64,000 bases of DNA from Nonomuraea aurantiaca (lineage in GTDB: Bacteria; Actinomycetota; Actinomycetes; Streptosporangiales; Streptosporangiaceae). Of this stretch, positions 59,315-64,000 are shown in pieces. The notes below the pieces were generated by a model. The model did no database searches. It was not told the origin of the DNA and saw only the letters and a program-made list of their open reading frames with translations. Location: positions 372,001 to 436,000 of the forward strand of contig NZ_JAIWNB010000001.1 of assembly GCF_020215705.1 (NCBI RefSeq), read 5' to 3'. Each line of letters starts with the position of its first letter. Within the stretch, counting starts at the first letter, position 1. A program made the translations under genes and the position numbers.

Positions 59315-59914
59315 TCACAGGTCGTCCGGGTTCAGGCCGACCTCGGCGGCGGCCGTCGCGCGGAGGAGCCGGGTGGCCCAGCGGCGCGACACGACCTTGG
59401 GGTGCACGTGGATCTGGATGGCCAGCCCGTCGAGCAACGCGAAGATCCGCCAGGTGGACTCCTCGGGATCGGGGCAGACGAAGTCGCCCGACGCCACGCC
59501 GGCCTCGATGATCCCGCGCAGCAGGGTCCTGCCCCGCAAGTCGAGCCGTCGCGCGGTCTGCTCCAGCTCCTTGTTGCGCATGGACTCCGACCAGGCGTCG
59601 ATCCACAGCCGCCAGCCATCGGCCGAGCCCGCGGGGGAGGAGCGGCGCAACAGCGCGCGCAGCCGCTCGGGCGGCGTGCTCGGCGAGCGCTCGATGGCGT
59701 CCAAGGTGTCGAGATGCAGCCGGGCGGCATAGGCGAACGCCTGCGCGAACAGCTCGTCCTTGGTCTCGAAGTGGTAGAACAGCAGCGCCTGGCTCACGCC
59801 GGCGGCTCTGGCTATGTCAATCGTCCGGGTATGCCCGAACCCCTGCTCGGCGATCACTTCGCAGGCCGTCTTCAGTAAATCTTCGCGCCGTAATCGGCTG
59901 AAACCCCGTGTCAC
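59315..59914 (-). CDS. TetR-family transcriptional regulator
   Basis: The 199-aa protein has the TetR HTH EQGFGHTRTIDIARAAGVSQ, LLFYHFETKDELFAQAF and a helical ligand domain. It is co-directional with and just upstream of the diiron oxygenase (66 bp apart) and may control it. The start is GTG 59914. Confidence 0.9.
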   Translation of the reverse strand: MTRGFSRLRREDLLKTACEVIAEQGFGHTRTIDIARAAGVSQALLFYHFETKDELFAQAFAYAARLHLDTLDAIERSPSTPPERLRALLRRSSPAGSADGWRLWIDAWSESMRNKELEQTARRLDLRGRTLLRGIIEAGVASGDFVCPDPEESTWRIFALLDGLAIQIHVHPKVVSRRWATRLLRATAAAEVGLNPDDL

Positions 59915-59925
59915 AGCGGGCCACT

Positions 59926-61275
59926 TTAACTACTAGCCCGGGGGATTTGTAGGACAAACCGGGCACCGGTGTCGGAATCTTCGACGGTGAGAGTACCACC
60001 GTGTGCCCTGGCGATCTCACGGGCGATGGGCAGCCCGAGTCCCGTGCCCCCCGCGTCGCGGTTGCGTGAGGCGTCCAGCCGGGTGAACCGGCGGAAGACG
60101 TTCTCGCGCTGGTCCGGTGCGATGCCCGCGCCGTCGTCCAGGACCTCCAGTACGCCCCAGCCGTCCCGCTCGTCGACGGTCACGGTGATCGTGGACTCGG
60201 CGTGCCGCTCGGCGTTGTCGAGCAGGTTCGCCAGCAGGCGGGTCAGGCGGAGCGGGTCACCGGTCACCACCACCGCCGGACGCAGGTCCAGCTCCACGAG
60301 CTTGCCGGGTGGACGGCGCGCCAGCTCCTCCTCGACCAGCTCGGCCAGGTCCACGTCGGCGCCGAGGCCGGGCGCGCCCGCGTCGAGCTTGGCCAGCGTC
60401 AGCAGGTCGGTGACGATGGCCTGCAGCCGGTCGAGGCTCGACAGCAGTGCTACGGCGGTCCGCGGCCAGTCGGCCTCGTCCGGATGGAGCATGGCCTCCT
60501 CGAGCTGGGCGCGCATCGCGGTGAGCGGGGTGCGCAGGTCGTGCGAGGCGTCGGCGGCGAACCTGCGCTCCTGCTGGACCGCGTGCTCCAGCCGGTCGAG
60601 GGTCTGGTTCACGGTCCGGGCGAGGTCGTCCAGCTCGTCCCGGTGCGGCAAGGGCGGCACCCTGCGGCCCAGGTCTGTGGCGGTGATCTCGGCCAGCTCG
60701 GTCTTGATGGCCGTGACGGGCCGCAGCGCCCTCGCCACCGTGGTCCTGGCCACGTACGCCGTGATCGCGGAGAGCAGCAGCACGGCGAGCAGCACGGCCA
60801 CCACATAGAGCGGGCTGATGTACCAGGGGACGGTCGGGACGTAGGCGCAGACCGTCCAGAACGCCGACCCGACCGGTACCCGGTAGCCCACGACGATCAG
60901 GCATTTCGCGCCCGGCACCTGGTCGGTGCAGACGGTGGCGTCCAGCCGGTTGTCGTCGCCCGTGAAGGTGTTCCTGATGAGCGGCGGATAGCCCAGCAGC
61001 CGAGGGCTGGCCTGGCGTACCGTGCCGCGGTCGTCGATCACCTGGATGAGGTCGACGTCCTCGGTGGCCGTCACCGGCCGCATCCGATCCGGCGCGGACC
61101 GCTGGACGCCGGCCGCGACCCGTCGCGCCGCGCTGGACGCGTGCTCGGTCTGGTACCCGGTGAGCACGCTGTGCGCGAGCGGTGTGATGAGCACCGCGGT
61201 GACGAAGTAGCCGACCAGCGTCGACAGCAGGGCGGCCACCGTCATCCGGCGCCGCACCGACCACCTGGCGAACAC
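59926..61275 (-). CDS. Membrane sensor histidine kinase with HAMP
   Basis: The GTG at 61275 lies three bases after the upstream kinase stop. The 449-aa protein has TM helices (TVAALLSTLVGYFVTAVLIT and a second near 155-175), a periplasmic loop with two Cys, HAMP (RPVTAIKTELAEITATDLGR), the His box AADASHDLRTPLTAMRAQLE and ATPase motifs LLANLLDNAERHAE and GTGLGLPIAREIARAHGG. It senses an unknown signal; no response regulator is adjacent. Confidence 0.9.
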   Translation of the reverse strand: MFARWSVRRRMTVAALLSTLVGYFVTAVLITPLAHSVLTGYQTEHASSAARRVAAGVQRSAPDRMRPVTATEDVDLIQVIDDRGTVRQASPRLLGYPPLIRNTFTGDDNRLDATVCTDQVPGAKCLIVVGYRVPVGSAFWTVCAYVPTVPWYISPLYVVAVLLAVLLLSAITAYVARTTVARALRPVTAIKTELAEITATDLGRRVPPLPHRDELDDLARTVNQTLDRLEHAVQQERRFAADASHDLRTPLTAMRAQLEEAMLHPDEADWPRTAVALLSSLDRLQAIVTDLLTLAKLDAGAPGLGADVDLAELVEEELARRPPGKLVELDLRPAVVVTGDPLRLTRLLANLLDNAERHAESTITVTVDERDGWGVLEVLDDGAGIAPDQRENVFRRFTRLDASRNRDAGGTGLGLPIAREIARAHGGTLTVEDSDTGARFVLQIPRASS

Positions 61276-61278
61276 CGT

Positions 61279-62529
61279 TCAGCCTTCCACGATCGGGAGC
61301 TGAGGGGGCCGAGGGAGCTGAGGGAGCCGCGCCACGAAACGGGCGCCGCGGTCGGAGTCCTCCAGGGTCAGGGTGCCCCCGTGGGTCAGCGCGATCTCGC
61401 GGGCGATGGCCAGCCCCAGCCCGGTGCCGCAGGCGTCGCGCTCGCGCGCGGCGCTCAGCCGGGTGAAGCGCTGGAACACCACCTCCCGCTGGTCCGGCGC
61501 GATGCCCGCGCCGTCGTCCACGACCTCGAGTACGGCCGCCCCATCGCTGTGCCGTACGGTCACCGCGACCTGGGACTCGGCATGACGTTCCGCGTTGTCC
61601 AGCAGGTTGGTGAGCAGGCGGGCCAGCCGGACCCGGTCGCCCATGACGGTCACGCCGGGCTGGAGCGTGGTGATCACCGGTTTCGACCGACGCCTGGCCG
61701 TCTCGGCGCCGACCAGCTCGGCCAGGTCGACGGGCTCGTCGACGGCGGGGGCGCCCGCGTCGAGCTGGGCCAGCGTCAGCAGGTCATCGACGATGGCCTG
61801 GAGACGGTCCAGGCTGCCCAGCAGCGCCCCGCCGGTCCGCTGCCAGTCGGCGTCGCCGGGGTACAGCATGGCCTCTTCGACCTCCGCGCGCATGGCGGTG
61901 ATCGGGCTGCGCAGGTCGTGCGAGACGTCGGCGACGAACCTGCGCTGCCGCTCGGCCGCCAGCGCCAGCCGGTCTACCGGCGTGAGCGTCCTGGCCACCA
62001 CCCGGGACACGCCGAACCAGGTCAGCGCCACCAGCGCGAGCGAGTCGCCGCCCAGGAAACCCACCACGGCCGGGTGGACGTACCGCGGCACCGTGGCCCC
62101 CGCCGCGTAGACCAGCCAGTCGCCGCCCCGCTCGTAGACGCGCAGGACGGTCAGGATCTCGCACCGACCGGGGAAGTCGGGCAGGTCGCACACGACGCGG
62201 GTGCGGTTGGCGTTGTCGGCGTCGGGTGTCCACCGGCTCATGCGCGGCCGGCCGGTCAGGTTCTCCGTCGTGGACACCACGCGTCCGGCCGAGTCGACGA
62301 CCTGGATCCCGTCCACCTCGCCGCTGATGATCGGGGGCAGCTCGTGCCGCTTGACCAGGTGCACCACGCGCAGGGCGGCGGTGAGCACCTCGTTGGTGCG
62401 CCGCCCGACCGCCGTGGTGTGCACCGCGTGCAGCGCGAACGCGCTGACCACGAGGCACAGCAGCGCCATGGCGACGCTCGCGAACAGCGTCAACCGAGCA
62501 CGCACGGACCGCCCGAACCGTGTGACCAC
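61279..62529 (-). CDS. Membrane sensor histidine kinase with HAMP almost missing
   Basis: I chose GTG 62529 (GGGGGGAAAGGC just upstream). The 416-aa protein has TM helices TLFASVAMALLCLVVSAFAL and ALVALTWFGV, a sensor loop with two Cys (VVCDLPDFPGRCEI), the His box VADVSHDLRSPITAMRAEVE and GTGLGLAIAREIALTHGG. Compared with the next kinase, about 45 residues are missing between TM2 and the His box, leaving RTLTPVDRLALAAERQRRFV where HAMP should be. The two kinases are clear paralogues. Confidence 0.88.
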   Translation of the reverse strand: MVTRFGRSVRARLTLFASVAMALLCLVVSAFALHAVHTTAVGRRTNEVLTAALRVVHLVKRHELPPIISGEVDGIQVVDSAGRVVSTTENLTGRPRMSRWTPDADNANRTRVVCDLPDFPGRCEILTVLRVYERGGDWLVYAAGATVPRYVHPAVVGFLGGDSLALVALTWFGVSRVVARTLTPVDRLALAAERQRRFVADVSHDLRSPITAMRAEVEEAMLYPGDADWQRTGGALLGSLDRLQAIVDDLLTLAQLDAGAPAVDEPVDLAELVGAETARRRSKPVITTLQPGVTVMGDRVRLARLLTNLLDNAERHAESQVAVTVRHSDGAAVLEVVDDGAGIAPDQREVVFQRFTRLSAARERDACGTGLGLAIAREIALTHGGTLTLEDSDRGARFVARLPQLPRPPQLPIVEG

Positions 62530-62688
62530 GCCTTTCCCCCCGGCGATCAGCCGATCACACCTAGTCGTCACCATCCTAATTAACGGAGATTCAGCGACAA
62601 ATCCGGATAAAACGCCAACAGAACGGCGCTCTATGCGTCCCGCATTCGGCTGGTTAGAGTAAGTGAGCACTGATGCCAGGGAGACGAT

Positions 62689-63855
62689 GTGAACCTTGAT
62701 GAGTATCGGCATGCCGCCAGGGCCTGGCTCCTCGAAAACGCTCCGGCCGGCGACTCCCCGGAGGCCGACCCGGTCGCCAGGGCCAAGGACTTCATGGCCC
62801 GGCTCTACGACGCCGGATACTCCGGCATCACCTGGCCGGCCCGCTGGGGCGGCCAGGGGCTGACCCAGGCGGAGGAGCGCGCGTTCGCCGCCGCGGCCCG
62901 CGACTTCACGCTGCCCACCTACGTCTTCTCGATCGGCCTCGGCATGACGGGCCCGACGCTGGTCGACCGGGGCACCGACGAGCAGCGCGAACGCTTCATC
63001 CGGCCGCTGCTGCGCGGCGAGGAGATCTGGTGCCAGCTCTTCTCGGAGCCGGGCGCGGGCAGCGACGTGGCCAGCCTGCAGACCAGGGCCGTACGCGACG
63101 GCGACGACTGGATCGTCAACGGCCAGAAGGTCTGGACCTCGGTCGCCCACCACGCCGACTGGGGGCTGCTGCTGGCCCGCACCGACGTCGAGGTGCCCAA
63201 GCACAAGGGCCTGACCATGTTCGTGGTCGACATGCGCCACCCGGGCGTCACGATCAAGCCGCTCAAGGACATGACCGGCCGGGCCAACTTCAACGAGATC
63301 TTCTTCGACGACGTCCCCATCCCCGACGCGCACCGCGTCGGCGAGGTCAACGACGGCTGGAGCGTGGCCGTCACGACTCTCCTGCACGAGCGGCTGTCGA
63401 TCTCGGCGGGTGTCGGCATGGGCCAGGGCAAGGACGACCCCACCTCGCTGGCGGCGCTGCGCCAGGTGGTCGACACCACCGACCCGCTGGTCAGGGACGA
63501 GCTCGTCGAGCTGCACATCCGCTCGCGGGCGCTCGCCCTGTTCAACCAGCGCCTCTCCCAGGAGACCAAGGCGGGGATCTTCCCCGGTGCCCGCGGCAGC
63601 GCCGCCAAGCTGCTGCTGGCCGAGCTGTACCTGTTCCAGGCCGACCTCGCGACCCGGCTCGTCGGGCCCGAGGCGGTCGTCGGCGGCCACCCGCTGGCGC
63701 AGGCGATCTCCATGGCCCCGGGCATGTCGCTGGGCGGCGGCACCAACGAGATCATGCGCAACATCATCGGCGACCGCGTGCTCAACCTGCCGCCCGAGCC
63801 CCGGGTGGACAAGACCGTGCCGTTCAAGGACCTGAAGGTGGGGACGCAGGGGTGA
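62689..63855 (+). CDS. Acyl-CoA dehydrogenase (FadE-type)
   Basis: The GTG at 62689 has GGGAGA upstream. The 388-aa protein has YVFSIGLGMTGPTLVDRGTD, the FAD/substrate loop LFSEPGAGSDVASLQTRAVR, DGDDWIVNGQKVWTSVAHHA and GGGTNEIMRNIIGDRVL near the C-terminus. Its stop overlaps the next dehydrogenase start (GTGA), as in mycobacterial heteromeric FadE pairs acting on sterol side-chain CoA esters. Confidence 0.92.
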   Translation: MNLDEYRHAARAWLLENAPAGDSPEADPVARAKDFMARLYDAGYSGITWPARWGGQGLTQAEERAFAAAARDFTLPTYVFSIGLGMTGPTLVDRGTDEQRERFIRPLLRGEEIWCQLFSEPGAGSDVASLQTRAVRDGDDWIVNGQKVWTSVAHHADWGLLLARTDVEVPKHKGLTMFVVDMRHPGVTIKPLKDMTGRANFNEIFFDDVPIPDAHRVGEVNDGWSVAVTTLLHERLSISAGVGMGQGKDDPTSLAALRQVVDTTDPLVRDELVELHIRSRALALFNQRLSQETKAGIFPGARGSAAKLLLAELYLFQADLATRLVGPEAVVGGHPLAQAISMAPGMSLGGGTNEIMRNIIGDRVLNLPPEPRVDKTVPFKDLKVGTQG

Positions 63856-64000
63856 AGCTCGTACTCAGCCAGGAGCAGCAGGAGCTCCGCGCCGCCGTCC
63901 GCTCGTTCCTGGCCGCGGCCTCGCCGCTGACCAAGGTCCGCGACGGCTACGACCGGGAGGTGTACGCGCGGCTCAACGGCGAGCTCGGCCTGTCCGGGCT
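63852..64000 (+). CDS. Second acyl-CoA dehydrogenase, 5' part only
   Basis: From GTG 63852 the visible residues KLVLSQEQQELRAAVRSFLA are the N-terminal helix of acyl-CoA dehydrogenases. The gene continues past the window. Coupling with the previous FadE suggests an alpha2-beta2 type enzyme. Confidence 0.85.
   Translation, partial: MKLVLSQEQQELRAAVRSFLAAASPLTKVRDGYDREVYARLNGELGLSG

Noticed and set aside
60202..62583. 793-codon plus-strand frame across both kinases
   Set aside because: It spans two separate real genes on the other strand and has shadow composition.
62530..63690. Extended first histidine kinase frame (803 codons)
   Set aside because: The extension is antisense to the acyl-CoA dehydrogenase; a GTG with a good ribosome site at 62529 begins the true kinase.
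1..64000. tRNA, rRNA, transposase or prophage genes
   Set aside because: I looked for conserved tRNA loops, rRNA stretches, DDE transposase and integrase motifs and saw none.

Overview
The window is very GC-rich, densely coded DNA from a chromosome-like region of a filamentous actinomycete. A member of the Streptosporangiales (Nonomuraea-like) is my best guess; this is inferred from the gene families (DUF5753 and DUF574 proteins, STAND ATPases, polyphosphate glucokinase, DUF5709, DUF4253, a short acidic protein ending PPHWG) and not from any marker gene. Codons are strongly GC3-biased, GTG and TTG starts are common, and many genes overlap as ATGA or GTGA. I found no rRNA, tRNA, CRISPR array, transposase or phage gene.

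Layout. 1-6.2 kb: a partial GntR regulator, a secreted thermonuclease-like protein, a secreted CocE/X-Pro hydrolase, and a large protein joining an ECF sigma factor, a zinc anti-sigma motif, a membrane span and an extracytoplasmic beta domain. 6.3-13.3 kb: a tightly coupled nine-gene minus-strand operon with an atypical HemB, two Asp/Glu-racemase-fold proteins, a flavin monooxygenase, a stand-alone glutamyl-tRNA-reductase dimerisation domain, a small tautomerase-like protein, a repeat peptide, a 14-TM exporter and an unknown protein. It is transcribed divergently from a double-HTH DUF5753 regulator that is followed by a methyltransferase (13.5-15.8 kb). I could not match this set to a known pathway and consider it the best candidate for an undescribed system.

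16-31 kb: DUF4253 protein, lipoprotein esterase, orphan response regulator coupled to a HAD phosphatase, TIGR03118 protein, polyphosphate glucokinase, HrpA helicase, Uma2 protein, a second HAD protein, DUF5709 protein, gamma-glutamyltransferase and an MFS exporter. 31-44.6 kb: ABC exporter with divergent MarR, an amidohydrolase lacking its metal ligands, a PucR regulator, a secreted M6 peptidase, a membrane-anchored STAND/TPR protein, a membrane protein, a tyrosine phosphatase, a Gfo/Idh/MocA oxidoreductase and a PAC2 protein. 44.7-48.5 kb: ankyrin protein, class I terpene cyclase, a convergent STAND regulator and a small acidic protein.

48.9-53 kb: an ABC-2 permease coupled to a fused extracytoplasmic hydrolase plus ABC ATPase. 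52.8-64 kb: hotdog protein, cytochrome P450, a histidine-rich membrane protein, CopD and CopC, a methyltransferase, an AurF-type diiron oxygenase, TetR, two tandem histidine kinases without a response regulator, and a coupled acyl-CoA dehydrogenase pair running off the right edge.

Non-coding structure includes a repeat element of about 59 bp units found in two different convergent intergenic spaces (15.85-16.05 and 42.24-42.51 kb), other short tandem repeats (29.7, 48.7 and 50.8 kb), three strong hairpin terminators, and candidate operators.
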